A DNA stretch of 64,000 nt from NCBI GenBank assembly GCA_024681475.1, contig JAILAT010000047.1, forward strand, positions 21,635 to 85,634, given 5' to 3'. The stretch comes from Bacteroidales bacterium (GTDB taxonomy: Bacteria > Bacteroidota > Bacteroidia > Bacteroidales > P3). The stretch's first letter is position 1; each line of letters opens with the position of its first letter. Shown piece after piece: positions 29,628-39,315 of the stretch. The position numbers were made by a program, and so were the translations under genes. Below the pieces are notes generated by a model, which searched no databases, had not been told where the DNA came from, and saw only the letters and a program-made list of their open reading frames with translations.

Positions 29628-30212
29628 TTATGGTATCTGCAGCATTTTGTGGGTCTGCAGCGAGAGTCGCCATTGGGGATGCCCTTTGATGTAATCTACT
29701 GTTTGGGCAGCGATGGCACTGTTTTTTTGAGGGTCTCCAGTGTCGCAGGGCTGCAGAAAGCGGGCGTGCGACACCTCGATTTCGCTGTATTCTGGTGGCT
29801 GATGCTGTCCGTCGAACACCACCTTTATCTCGTCGACGCGGCGCAGAACGACCTGGGCGGTGGCACCCAGGAAAAGGTCTTTGGGCGATAGTGTTATCCA
29901 GTCGACATTGGCCGGAAGTGGCCTGGTTCCGTTGGTTTCCACGGCCACCCTCCTGCCGATGCTGTGCAGTGCATCCACCAGGTTTTCCGTCAGCTGCAAT
30001 GCGGGCTCCCCGCCGGTGATGACGACGTGTTTGGCAGGGTATTGCATCACTTCGCCGACAATCTCCGCCTCGCTCATGGTGCGCCCGTCGTTGTGCTTCG
30101 TGTCACAAAAAGGGCATTGCAGATTGCAGCCTGCGAAACGCACAAAGACAGCGGCGGTGCCGGTGTGGAAGCCTTCGCCTTGCAACGAATAGAATATCTC
30201 GTTGATTTTCAT
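29628..30212 (-). CDS. queE: 7-carboxy-7-deazaguanine synthase
   Basis: MKINEIFYSLQGEGFHTGTAAVFVRFAGCNLQCPFCDT radical SAM motif. Confidence 0.94.
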   Translation of the reverse strand: MKINEIFYSLQGEGFHTGTAAVFVRFAGCNLQCPFCDTKHNDGRTMSEAEIVGEVMQYPAKHVVITGGEPALQLTENLVDALHSIGRRVAVETNGTRPLPANVDWITLSPKDLFLGATAQVVLRRVDEIKVVFDGQHQPPEYSEIEVSHARFLQPCDTGDPQKNSAIAAQTVDYIKGHPQWRLSLQTHKMLQIP

Positions 30213-30215
30213 CGT

Positions 30216-30548
30216 TCAGTCGCGCTCGTAGGTGGCCATGTTGCCGCTGCTCTCCTGCACGTCGACACGGTAGCAGTGGGGTATCTGTTCGCAGCACCAG
30301 CGTGCCAGGTTTTCCGCCGTGGGGTTGTCGGGAATCACGTCGTTGAGCACTTTGTGATCCAGCGGGTCGGCGATACGGCGCTTGATTTCTGCGAAATCGA
30401 CAATCATGCCGTTGCGGTCCAGTTCCTGCGCTTTGCAGTACACGGTGATGGTCCAGTTGTGGCCATGGATGGCGGTGCATTTGCTGGGATAGTCAAGCTC
30501 CAGACGGTGCGCCCCCGATATTTCCAATGTTTTCTTGAGGTAGTACAT
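30216..30548 (-). CDS. queD: 6-carboxytetrahydropterin synthase
   Basis: KCTAIHGHNW motif; gene order queC-queD-queE. Confidence 0.92.
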   Translation of the reverse strand: MYYLKKTLEISGAHRLELDYPSKCTAIHGHNWTITVYCKAQELDRNGMIVDFAEIKRRIADPLDHKVLNDVIPDNPTAENLARWCCEQIPHCYRVDVQESSGNMATYERD

Positions 30549-30578
30549 GTCTATTTTTATGATGTGATGATTTGTTGT

Positions 30579-31265
30579 TCAATCTGCGTAATGTGTAGGA
30601 TCTGCCACCCCTGCGAGGGCAAAAGCCTCTTTGCGCTCCTGGCAGGTGCCGCACTTGCCGCAGTGCTTTTCGCCGCCTTTGTAGCAGGAATAGGTGGTGG
30701 AGTAATCGATGCCCATCTGCGCCCCTCTCTTCACTATGTCGCTCTTGCTCAGGTGAGTATAGGGAGCCAGGATATCCACACCTATGTAGGTGCCTTCGCG
30801 CATGGCCTGGCTCATGGCGTCGATGAACGGCGCGCGGCAGTCGGGATAGATGGCGTGGTCGCCGCCATGGTTGGCGATGAGCACGTGGCGCAGATTGCGA
30901 CTTTCGGCGATGCCACACGCGATGGACATCATAATGCCGTTGCGGAACGGCACCACCGTAGAGCGCATGCTCTCTTCGTTGTAGCCTCCTTCGGGTATTG
31001 CCTCGGCGCTGTCGATGAGCGACGAGGTGAAGTGTGTCTTCACGAAAGGCAGCTGTATGATCAGCTGCTCGATACCCAGCAGTTTGCAATGCTTTTCGGC
31101 GCAAGCAATCTCACGCTGTGCATGATTGCTGCCATAGTCGAATGTCACTGCCAGCGCAATGCGTTGCTGCTCTTCGTAGAGCAGCGTGGTCGAATCTAAG
31201 CCACCTGAGTAAATTATCACCGAGTCCTTGGCCTCTGGCGATGCAGATAATTCATTGTATATCAT
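30579..31265 (-). CDS. queC: 7-cyano-7-deazaguanine synthase
   Basis: IIYSGGLDSTTLLYE; Zn motif CYKGGEKHCGKCGTC. Confidence 0.95.
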   Translation of the reverse strand: MIYNELSASPEAKDSVIIYSGGLDSTTLLYEEQQRIALAVTFDYGSNHAQREIACAEKHCKLLGIEQLIIQLPFVKTHFTSSLIDSAEAIPEGGYNEESMRSTVVPFRNGIMMSIACGIAESRNLRHVLIANHGGDHAIYPDCRAPFIDAMSQAMREGTYIGVDILAPYTHLSKSDIVKRGAQMGIDYSTTYSCYKGGEKHCGKCGTCQERKEAFALAGVADPTHYAD

Positions 31266-31311
31266 GTCCTTGTTTTGTTAAAGGGGGTTGTCAAGTACCC
31301 CTGTTCGGCAC

Positions 31312-31321
31312 TGCAAAAATA
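31312..31321 (-). promoter_or_regulatory. Putative -7 element for queCDE
   Basis: tgcaaaaata = TATTTTTGCA on the minus strand. Confidence 0.5.
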
Positions 31322-31494
31322 CACATATCCTTCAACATGGCCAAACTTTTCTTTGCCAATACCTTACTTTCATGGCTGTGTGTTTTGTGGGGAGCCTCCT
31401 CTCCCCTACCCTGTGTGCATTTTTTTTAGCTCTGTTGTCTTGCCATTCAGCTTTTTTTTGTATCTTTGTAGTTGCGAACCTAGTGCTCGATTTT

Positions 31495-31947
31495 ATGGAA
31501 CAAGTTGTAATACAATCTGATATGGCTAATCTTCAAGAAGTGGAATGCTTCTTGGACCACGTTTGCGACACCTATAACATTAATAATTATGCTGCCACCA
31601 TCTCCATGTCGCTCCTTCAGGCTGTGGAGAACGCAATCGTTCATGGCAATGGCTGCGATGTGCAGAAAAATGTGACTGTCACAGCAGACACCTGCCGCGG
31701 AGGCATCGAATTTATTGTCGAAGACCAAGGTGAAGGGTTCGAATACCAGCAATTTGGCGCACTTCCCCAGCAGGGCAGGGGAGAGGGCCTCTTCGTGATG
31801 AAGTCCCTTTCCGACCAGCTCACTTTCGAGAACGGCGGCAGTCGCGTCAGGATGCGTTTTGTCATCAGCGGCATCGAGCCGTCGAAGGCATTGGAGCGCA
31901 TCGTCATCCTCAACAACTTTTATGCCCGCCATCATGCCATGGCGTGA
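31495..31947 (+). CDS. RsbW-like anti-sigma/ATP-binding (HATPase) protein
   Basis: SLLQAVENAIVHGN; IEFIVEDQGEGFEYQQ; GRGEGLFVMKSLSD (N, G1, G2 boxes). Confidence 0.82.
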   Translation: MEQVVIQSDMANLQEVECFLDHVCDTYNINNYAATISMSLLQAVENAIVHGNGCDVQKNVTVTADTCRGGIEFIVEDQGEGFEYQQFGALPQQGRGEGLFVMKSLSDQLTFENGGSRVRMRFVISGIEPSKALERIVILNNFYARHHAMA

Positions 31948-32215
31948 CAGCATCACCTTGTCGACAATGGTTCGCCCCACTAGTTTCGCATCGCAACTTT
32001 TCCTGACCTGCCGCGTCCGTTGTCGAACCATCATTGACCTCTCATGGCTGCCAAATTCGGCGACCACCTATCCAAAAAACGTCAACCGCTCGATTCTCAT
32101 TGAGGAATAAATCGTCTGTTTTAACTATAAAACATTGATTATCAATCATTCTACTAGCTAGACGCAAACAACAATATCAAGACTCCAAAAAATCAATTAA
32201 CCCCCCCCTTGCAAT

Positions 32216-32683
32216 ATGGCTATCACGTTCACCAACCAAAATGTGAATTTTTCACTGAAAAATAAGATGCTCATCAAAAAATGGCTCAAGCAGCTTGTTG
32301 AGAGTTATGGCAAACGGATGGGTGATGTCGCTTATTCGTTTTGCGACGATGATTACATCCTTGACGTGAACCGCACCTATCTTGACCACGACACTTACAC
32401 CGACATCATCACATTCGACTATGTCGAGGACAATCTCATTTCGGGCGACATACTGATTAGCATTGAGCGCGTGGCCGATAATGCAGCACAATTTGGGGTT
32501 ACTTTTGAGCAGGAGCTGTGTCGTGTTCTCAGCCATGGAGTGCTCCATCTGCTGGGCTTTAAGGACAAGAGCAAGCGCGATGCCGCGACGATGCGAAACA
32601 AGGAAGAAGAGGCCTTAAAGCTCTTGGAAACAGTACGTAAGGCCAATTGTTCCACGTGGAACACTATTGTCTACCATCGCTAA
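32216..32683 (+). CDS. ybeY: Endoribonuclease YbeY
   Basis: NRTYLDHDTYTDIITFDY and LSHGVLHLLGFKDKSKRD metal motif. Confidence 0.95.
   Translation: MAITFTNQNVNFSLKNKMLIKKWLKQLVESYGKRMGDVAYSFCDDDYILDVNRTYLDHDTYTDIITFDYVEDNLISGDILISIERVADNAAQFGVTFEQELCRVLSHGVLHLLGFKDKSKRDAATMRNKEEEALKLLETVRKANCSTWNTIVYHR
32648..32663. promoter_or_regulatory. parS-like palindrome inside the 3' end of ybeY
   Basis: tgttccacgtggaaca, perfect 16-bp palindrome matching TGTTYCACGTGRAACA. Confidence 0.65.
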
Positions 32684-32708
32684 TTTGCACATTGGGAGAA
32701 CAGGAATC

Positions 32709-34589
32709 ATGCAGTTTGAACCTTATGAAATAGTCGTTGTCGGCGGAGGCCATGCAGGAGCGGAAGCGGCTTCTGCTGCCGCCCATCTGGGCTGCAAGAC
32801 GCTGCTCGTCACCCAAAATATCGACACCATCTGTCAGATGTCGTGCAATCCTGCAATGGGTGGCGTGGCGAAAGGACAGATAGTCCGCGAGATCGACGCT
32901 CTTGGCGGCGTCTCGGGTGTGATGACGGATATGGCCACCATCCAGTTTCGCATGCTGAACCGCTCCAAGGGTCCTGCCATGTGGAGCCCCAGGGCGCAGT
33001 GCGACAAGGCGCTCTTCTCACGCAACTGGATTCATCAGCTGCAGAACACACCCAATCTGGCAATCTGGCAGGACGAGGTGGTGGACCTCCTTGTCGAGGG
33101 TGGTGCCGTCAGCGCCGTTGTGACACGGATGGGCATCACCATTCCCGCCCAGGCAGTGGTGCTCACCAACGGTACTTTCCTGAATGGTACCATCTTTATC
33201 GGTGAGACCTCTTTTGGCGGCGGCAGGATAGGGGAGAGGGCCGCCGTTGGATTGTCCGACAGACTGCGCGACATGGGTTTTGAGGTCGAGAAGCTGAAGA
33301 CCGGCACCCCTGTACGTATCGACGGCCGTACCATCGATTTTTCGCAGCTGGAGGTGCAGCCTGGCGATGAGGAGCCCATGCATTTTTCTTTCGACCCGAC
33401 AGTGCCAAAACTGAGCGAGCAGGTGCCCTGCTACATCGCCAACACCAACGAGCGGACCCACGACATTCTCCGTACAGGTTTCTCGCGATCACCGATGTTC
33501 ACTGGCCGTATCCAAGGACGCGGTCCACGCTACTGCCCTTCCATCGAGGACAAGATTGACCGTTTTGCCGGCAAGGACCACCATCAGCTGTTTGTGGAGC
33601 CGGAAGGACTCCGGGTCAACTCCTATTATCTCAACGGATTCTCCTCGTCGTTGCCGCTGGAGGTGCAACTTGAGGCTCTCAACAGTATTCGTGGCTTCGG
33701 GCAGGCGCAGATATTCAAGCCCGGCTACGCCATAGAGTATGACTATTTCCCTCCTACGCAGCTGACGTATACCCTTGAGACCAAGAAGGTTGAGAACCTG
33801 TATTTTGCAGGTCAGATTAATGGCACTACAGGTTATGAGGAGGCGGCATGCCAAGGTTTGATGGCAGGCATCAATGCAGCGTTGAAACTACGCGGACAGC
33901 AACCTTTTGTGTTGCGTCGCACCGATGCCTACATCGGCGTCCTTATTGACGACCTGGTGACGAAAGGTGTCGACGAGCCCTACCGCATGTTCACCTCCCG
34001 TGCTGAATACCGCATCCTGCTACGGCAGGACAATGCCGACGAGCGCCTGACGCCCCTTGCTCATGCGATAGGCTTGGCCTCCGACGCCCGCATGCGTCGT
34101 GTCGACGAGAAGAGAGGTTATGTTGCACAGCTTGAAGAGACTTTCCGCCAAGTCTCCGTGCTGCCGTCGGAAGTCAACGGTTTCCTGGATGAGCACCAGT
34201 CGGCCCCCATTCAGCAGAAGCTGCGTCTGCACAATCTGCTGCTGCGTCCTGAACTCAATATGGCGATGTTGTTGCCACTCTCTGACGAGGTGAAGAATTG
34301 TGTCGACCATTTTCCTGACGACCTACGCCAGGAGGTGTGCGACGAGGCGGAGATACTGATCAAATATAGCCGCTATATCGAGAAGGAGCGTACCGTGGCA
34401 GAGAAGATTTTGAAATACGAGGAGCTGCCCATTCCCGCCCATTTCGACTACCAGCATTTCCAGGCGCTCTCGTTCGAGGCGCGCGAAAAGCTGTCCTCGT
34501 TGCGTCCCGTCACCATCGGTCAGGCCAGCCGTGTCAGCGGCGTGTCGCCGGCCGACATCTCGATCCTGCTCATCGCGCTAGGCTTCTAG
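32709..34589 (+). CDS. mnmG: tRNA uridine-5-carboxymethylaminomethyl modification enzyme
   Basis: YEIVVVGGGHAGAEAASAAAHLGCKTLLVT...CNPAMGGVAKGQIVREIDALGG. Confidence 0.96.
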   Translation: MQFEPYEIVVVGGGHAGAEAASAAAHLGCKTLLVTQNIDTICQMSCNPAMGGVAKGQIVREIDALGGVSGVMTDMATIQFRMLNRSKGPAMWSPRAQCDKALFSRNWIHQLQNTPNLAIWQDEVVDLLVEGGAVSAVVTRMGITIPAQAVVLTNGTFLNGTIFIGETSFGGGRIGERAAVGLSDRLRDMGFEVEKLKTGTPVRIDGRTIDFSQLEVQPGDEEPMHFSFDPTVPKLSEQVPCYIANTNERTHDILRTGFSRSPMFTGRIQGRGPRYCPSIEDKIDRFAGKDHHQLFVEPEGLRVNSYYLNGFSSSLPLEVQLEALNSIRGFGQAQIFKPGYAIEYDYFPPTQLTYTLETKKVENLYFAGQINGTTGYEEAACQGLMAGINAALKLRGQQPFVLRRTDAYIGVLIDDLVTKGVDEPYRMFTSRAEYRILLRQDNADERLTPLAHAIGLASDARMRRVDEKRGYVAQLEETFRQVSVLPSEVNGFLDEHQSAPIQQKLRLHNLLLRPELNMAMLLPLSDEVKNCVDHFPDDLRQEVCDEAEILIKYSRYIEKERTVAEKILKYEELPIPAHFDYQHFQALSFEAREKLSSLRPVTIGQASRVSGVSPADISILLIALGF

Positions 34590-34633
34590 GAGAGGGTAGG
34601 GGAGACGCCCCTTTCCCCCCGTTTTATTCCCCT

Positions 34634-34649
34634 CGTTTCACGTGAAACA
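34634..34649. promoter_or_regulatory. parS-like site
   Basis: cgtttcacgtgaaaca, 15/16 to TGTTTCACGTGAAACA. Confidence 0.65.
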
Positions 34650-34657
34650 ATGTTTGT

Positions 34658-34769
34658 AACTATCATGGTCTATGATAGTTGGGTGCTGATTTTGTTGATA
34701 ACCCCCTTTTTGGAGGCTAAAATGGGAGGGAAAAGAATCCATCGCGGTCTAAATATCATAGACCATGAT
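34658..34769. repeat. Nested palindrome and 15-bp inverted repeat in a convergent intergenic region
   Basis: aactatcat-ggtct-atgatagtt (34658-34680); atcatggtctatgat (34662-34676) is inverted to atcatagaccatgat (34755-34769). Confidence 0.75.
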
Positions 34770-35445
34770 TTTTAGCAGCCAGCAGTCGGAGGTAGTCGCT
34801 GGCTTCGGGACCGAGATTGAAAAGCAGGTCGAGGCAGCTGACATTGGGGATGAAATCCATACGGTCGGCGAACACCTGCTGGTATTCTGGAAAGACGATT
34901 GTTTCGTCGGGGTGCTTGTACGAAAAGTCTCCACGATGATCACTGGAAGTGTTTTCGGCAGCCAAATAATCGGTGGAGTAGCTGATGGCGACATCGGCTT
35001 TCAGCGCCTTCAGCAGGAACAGGAGACAGGCTTCGTCGAGTTCCCAAAGATACTGGTATCGGCGATTGAGAATGTCTATTATCTTGTCGCAATAGTAGAG
35101 GTAGAATGGCGACGAGTTGTAGGCGGTCTCAATGGCGCGCAGATGGAGGGTGTTCCACCGCTCGGTGTAGGCGATCTCTATGTCTCCACTGATGGTATGG
35201 TTGCCGTTTGTGCGCACCACGGGCACCGACAGCGTCATCGGCCCGTTGGCGGTCACGATTACTGTCCGGTTGCGCAGCGTCTGTTTCGGAAATGTTTCGT
35301 GTAGCTCCAGCACCACGTCGCTCTGTGCGACAAGTGATGCCATGTAGGCGATGGGCGGGAAATAGGCGATAGGATAGCGCGTGGCTTGCATAGCCGTAGG
35401 TTCTGCCATGGTGCTGTTTTCGGGGTGGTGTTCTTCGGTTTTCAT
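34756..35445 (-). CDS. WbqC family protein
   Basis: YFPPIAYMASLVAQSDVVLELHETFPKQTLRNRTVI...AYNSSPFYLYYCDKI. Confidence 0.85.
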   Translation of the reverse strand: MKTEEHHPENSTMAEPTAMQATRYPIAYFPPIAYMASLVAQSDVVLELHETFPKQTLRNRTVIVTANGPMTLSVPVVRTNGNHTISGDIEIAYTERWNTLHLRAIETAYNSSPFYLYYCDKIIDILNRRYQYLWELDEACLLFLLKALKADVAISYSTDYLAAENTSSDHRGDFSYKHPDETIVFPEYQQVFADRMDFIPNVSCLDLLFNLGPEASDYLRLLAAKNHGL

Positions 35446-35855
35446 TGTCCGAAGGCCACGGAGATCAGGTCGTCGTCTTCGAAGTAAAAATCGATATTGC
35501 CTTCGGGGAAGGTGATGCGGCGCTCGCCCCAGTCTTCCTGGTCGGCATCCTCTTCGAAATAATTGGCGGCAATCATCAGCTGGACAATCTCTTTCTCGCC
35601 CATGTCGAAAATGGCCTTTCCGAACAGCGTCGTCTCGTCCACTGAGATGTCGATGCACTGCAGCTTGGGGCTGTCGCCTTCGCAGAAAAGGGTCAGCTCG
35701 CCGTCGTTATAGTGCAGCACGGTGGTCATCTCATCGCAGGCGTTGTCGATGGTCTCTATCTCTTCGGGAGGGCCCATGATGGCCACGATGTCTTCGATGG
35801 GCATGTCGAAGTTGATGTCTCCCAGACCTTTTTTGATGTCAATATTGTATTCCAT
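35442..35855 (-). CDS. Conserved hypothetical acidic protein, translationally overlapping the WbqC gene
   Basis: 137 aa ORF, 4-nt overlap with the next gene. Confidence 0.7.
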   Translation of the reverse strand: MEYNIDIKKGLGDINFDMPIEDIVAIMGPPEEIETIDNACDEMTTVLHYNDGELTLFCEGDSPKLQCIDISVDETTLFGKAIFDMGEKEIVQLMIAANYFEEDADQEDWGERRITFPEGNIDFYFEDDDLISVAFGQ

Positions 35856-36248
35856 TGGTTATGCTTTTTAATGATGTTGTATTTTGTTTTTCGATGTCAC
35901 AAAATTACACAAAAAATACGATACCTGCAAATAATATTTTATTTTTCTTTGTAAGTTGCTTATTATCAGGGCGAAATATTTTTGCTGCTCTTTGTGGAAT
36001 ACATGATTATTCGCTGTTTTTTGATTGGTAGGCATCCTTGTTTTGTATCCTTGGGTGCCGCCAGGATGCCGGGACCCGAAACCGCCAGGAATGAGTGAAG
36101 AAAAATGCTCCGATTTTGAGTTTTTTGCCATGAAATACAATGGTTTTTTGCACGAGAAATGACGAGCAATGACGATGTAGTGTTTAGGTGTAATAAGTTG
36201 ATTGACAGCTAGTAGTGTTTTTGTAAGATAATACTTTTCAAAAATTAT

Positions 36249-36280
36249 TTTGTTGAGAAAGGAAAATGTTGTATTTTTGC
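36249..36280 (+). promoter_or_regulatory. Putative promoter for the tRNA-Lys pair
   Basis: ttttgttgag...gttgtatttttgc. Confidence 0.55.
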
Positions 36281-36313
36281 AAACTCATTTTGCGAGCGTA
36301 TAGGCTTACAAAT

Positions 36314-36386
36314 GACTCAGTAGCTCAGCAGGTAGAGCACATCCCTTTTAAGGATGGGGTCCTGGGTTCGAGCCCCAGCTGGGTCA
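36314..36386 (+). tRNA. tRNA-Lys (anticodon TTT)
   Basis: GACTCAG/CTGGGTC acceptor, CATCC-CTTTTAA-GGATG anticodon arm, GGTTCGAGCC T arm. Confidence 0.95.
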
Positions 36387-36405
36387 CCGAATATTAACGC
36401 TTGCA

Positions 36406-36478
36406 GACTCAGTAGCTCAGCAGGTAGAGCACATCCCTTTTAAGGATGGGGTCCTGGGTTCGAGCCCCAGCTGGGTCA
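36406..36478 (+). tRNA. tRNA-Lys (anticodon TTT), identical second copy
   Basis: Sequence identical to 36314-36386. Confidence 0.95.
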
Positions 36479-36480
36479 CA

Positions 36481-36510
36481 AAAGAGGGTTGCCATGGCAG
36501 CCCTCTTTTG
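36481..36510. terminator. Intrinsic terminator-like hairpin
   Basis: aaagagggttgccatggcagccctcttttgtt. Confidence 0.7.
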
Positions 36511-36606
36511 TTGCAATAGGTGCTCGGAGGGGTGCGGCGCCGATGCCTTTTTTGCTTGCCGCCACACAATTTTTTTGTTTCCTCTGCGTTGTTGCTGTTG
36601 ACAATA

Positions 36607-38475
36607 ATGATCATGATGACGACGAAGCTAAGATATAGAAGCTGTTTGATGGCCTTGGTGGCGCTACTGCTGCTGGCTGGGGCCCCGACGGCTATGGCTC
36701 AGCAGAACGACGAGCAGATGGCTTCGTATTACTATCAGCATGGCGAATTCGACAAAGCCATCGAGCTCTACGAGCCGCTCTACAACAAGACCCAGAATCT
36801 CTTCTACTATCAGATGCTCTACAAGTCGTATCGTGAGCTGGGACGGCTGAAAGATGCCGAAAAGCTGGCCGAGAAGCGGCTGAAAAAGAATCCCAAGGAG
36901 CTGGCGCTGTATGTCGACCTCGGCGAGGTGCAGATGCAGCAAGGCGACAAAAAGAAGGCCGAGAAGAGTTTCGCCTCGGCGCTGGAGAAGGTCTCCTATG
37001 ACATGAAGGCGGTCAACAATCTGGCAATGGCCTTCGAGAACGTGGGGCGGATGGACTACGCCGTGCGCACCTACACCACCGCGCGCGAGCGCACGCAAAA
37101 TCCTTATGCCTATGTCATGGAACTGGCCACGCTCTACCAGAAGCAGGGCGATTACGAGAAGATGACGGCGGAATATTTCGGCCTCATCGACCAGCAGCCA
37201 GGCCAGGTGGGCAATGTGAAGCTGGCGTTGCAACGTGCTCTTAACGAGACCTCTAACCCCAAACTCGCCGAAGGCCTCAAAAAGACCCTGGCGGCGCGTA
37301 TCCGTCAGAATCCCAACAATCGTCAGAATCTGGATATGATGATATGGTTCTCTCTGCAGCAGAAGGACTTCCGCTTCGCCCTCACCCAGGCCAAAGCCGT
37401 CGATGCCCGTTTTCCCGAAGAGGGGTCGGAGCAGGTGTTGCATGTGGCGCAGATAGCGCAGAACAACGAGGACTATGAGGTGGCTTCCGACGCCTATAAC
37501 TATCTGATAGCAAAGGGGAAAGATGGCAAATACTACTATGAGAGCAGGGTAGGGGCGCTGCTGGTGAAGCAGGCAGTGGTGGACCGCAACCATGCGTTGA
37601 CTACCAAGGAGCTGCAGACCCTTGAAAATGAATACGAACAGACCCTCGCCGAGCTGGGCAAGACACAGCAGACGGTGCCCATCATGCGCAACTATGCCCA
37701 CCTGCTGGCCTACTATGACACTCAGGTGCAGAAAGCCGCTGATCTGCTTTACGACATCATCGAGATGCCACGGCTTCCCAACAAGACTGTCAGCGAGGTG
37801 AAGCTCGACTTGGGCGACCTGCTGCTGTTCTCCGGCGAGATATGGGACGCCTCACTCATCTACAGTCAGGTGGAGAAGGCCAACAAGAACGAGGTGATTG
37901 GCGCTCAGGCAAAATACAAGAATGCGCTGCTTTCGTATTATAACAACGACTTCGATTGGGCCAAGTCGCAGCTCGATGTGCTCCGCGCCTCGACATCCAA
38001 GCTTGTCGCCAACGACGCTATGCAGTTGTCGCTGATAATCAGTGACAATATGGAGGATGACAGCACCTACGACATGCTCTCCCTCTATGCTGCCGGCGAC
38101 CTCTATCTCTACCGTAACCAGCTCGATTCCGCCTGGGCCATGTACGACGCGGTCAACCAGCGCTCGCTGTCGCACGCCCTGTTCGACGAGATACTGATGC
38201 AAAAAGCCAAAATACGCTTGAAACAAGGCCGTTACGCCGAAGCTGACTCCCTGTTGCAGCGTGTCGTGGACCACTATGCCGAAGACATCCTTGCCGACGA
38301 CGCGCTGTGGATGCTCGCCGAGCTGAACGAGGGCCCCCTGAACGACTCAGTCAAGGCGCGCGAATGCTATGAGAAGTTGATACTCGACTATCCTACCAGC
38401 CTCTACGTCGACCGCGCACGCAAGCGGCTGGCGGTTCTGCGCGGCAAAGAGAAAATGATTGACAATAAGCTATAA
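36607..38475 (+). CDS. Secreted tetratricopeptide-repeat protein
   Basis: Signal peptide ...CLMALVALLLLAGAPTAMAQQ; TPR-like helices throughout. Confidence 0.82.
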   Translation: MIMMTTKLRYRSCLMALVALLLLAGAPTAMAQQNDEQMASYYYQHGEFDKAIELYEPLYNKTQNLFYYQMLYKSYRELGRLKDAEKLAEKRLKKNPKELALYVDLGEVQMQQGDKKKAEKSFASALEKVSYDMKAVNNLAMAFENVGRMDYAVRTYTTARERTQNPYAYVMELATLYQKQGDYEKMTAEYFGLIDQQPGQVGNVKLALQRALNETSNPKLAEGLKKTLAARIRQNPNNRQNLDMMIWFSLQQKDFRFALTQAKAVDARFPEEGSEQVLHVAQIAQNNEDYEVASDAYNYLIAKGKDGKYYYESRVGALLVKQAVVDRNHALTTKELQTLENEYEQTLAELGKTQQTVPIMRNYAHLLAYYDTQVQKAADLLYDIIEMPRLPNKTVSEVKLDLGDLLLFSGEIWDASLIYSQVEKANKNEVIGAQAKYKNALLSYYNNDFDWAKSQLDVLRASTSKLVANDAMQLSLIISDNMEDDSTYDMLSLYAAGDLYLYRNQLDSAWAMYDAVNQRSLSHALFDEILMQKAKIRLKQGRYAEADSLLQRVVDHYAEDILADDALWMLAELNEGPLNDSVKARECYEKLILDYPTSLYVDRARKRLAVLRGKEKMIDNKL

Positions 38476-38492
38476 ACGAATACATTTCCACC

Positions 38493-39305
38493 ATGGAGCA
38501 GGTTAGGGCAAAGAAGTTTTTGGGACAACACTTCCTGAAGGATGAAGGCATTGCGCAACGCATTGTCCAGAGTCTGACAGGGTCGACCGCCAACCTGCTG
38601 GAGATAGGCCCTGGCATGGGCGTGCTGACCAAATATCTGGTCGACGACAGCCGCTATCATTTCAAGGTGGTGGAAATTGACATGGAATCAGTCGATTATC
38701 TCCATCGCTACTACCCTTCGCTGGAGGTGATAGAGGGCGACTTCCTCAGACTGGACCTAACCACTTTGTTCCATGATGATTGTGGCGCGTCGGAGCCCTT
38801 TGCAGTGATTGGCAATTTCCCCTACAATATCTCCTCGCAGATTCTCTTCCGTGTCTTCGAGGCACGCCAGCAGGTCCCCGAGGTGGTGGGCATGTTCCAG
38901 AAAGAGGTGGCCGAGCGTGTCGCCGCCAAGCCGGGCAGCAAGACTTATGGTATATTAAGCGTCTTGTTATCAGCTTTCTACGATATCGAGTATCTCTTCA
39001 CCGTGCCGGAGTATGTCTTCAATCCCCCTCCCAAGGTGAAATCGGCTGTCATCCGTCTGCTTCGCAACGACGTAACCTCCTTGGAATGTGACGAAAAGCT
39101 CTTTGTGCAGGTCGTCAAGACGGGCTTCAACCAACGCCGCAAGACGTTGCGCAACGCGCTGCGTCCCATGGGGTTGCCGCTCGATGAGTTGCCCGCCGAG
39201 ATACTGCAGGCCCGAGCCGAGCAGCTGTCGGTGGCCGACTTTGTGGACATCACCCGGATACTGGAGAGGCAACGTGCTGCCATGAACGACGTAAACAACA
39301 TGTAA
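38493..39305 (+). CDS. rsmA: 16S rRNA dimethyladenosine transferase
   Basis: KKFLGQHFLKDEGIAQRIV; LEIGPGMGVLTKYL; VIGNFPYNISSQILF. Confidence 0.95.
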   Translation: MEQVRAKKFLGQHFLKDEGIAQRIVQSLTGSTANLLEIGPGMGVLTKYLVDDSRYHFKVVEIDMESVDYLHRYYPSLEVIEGDFLRLDLTTLFHDDCGASEPFAVIGNFPYNISSQILFRVFEARQQVPEVVGMFQKEVAERVAAKPGSKTYGILSVLLSAFYDIEYLFTVPEYVFNPPPKVKSAVIRLLRNDVTSLECDEKLFVQVVKTGFNQRRKTLRNALRPMGLPLDELPAEILQARAEQLSVADFVDITRILERQRAAMNDVNNM

Positions 39306-39315
39306 TAAGAATATT

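Noticed and set aside
31480-32067. 195-aa minus-strand ORF
   Set aside because: Antisense to the HATPase gene with clear N/G boxes.
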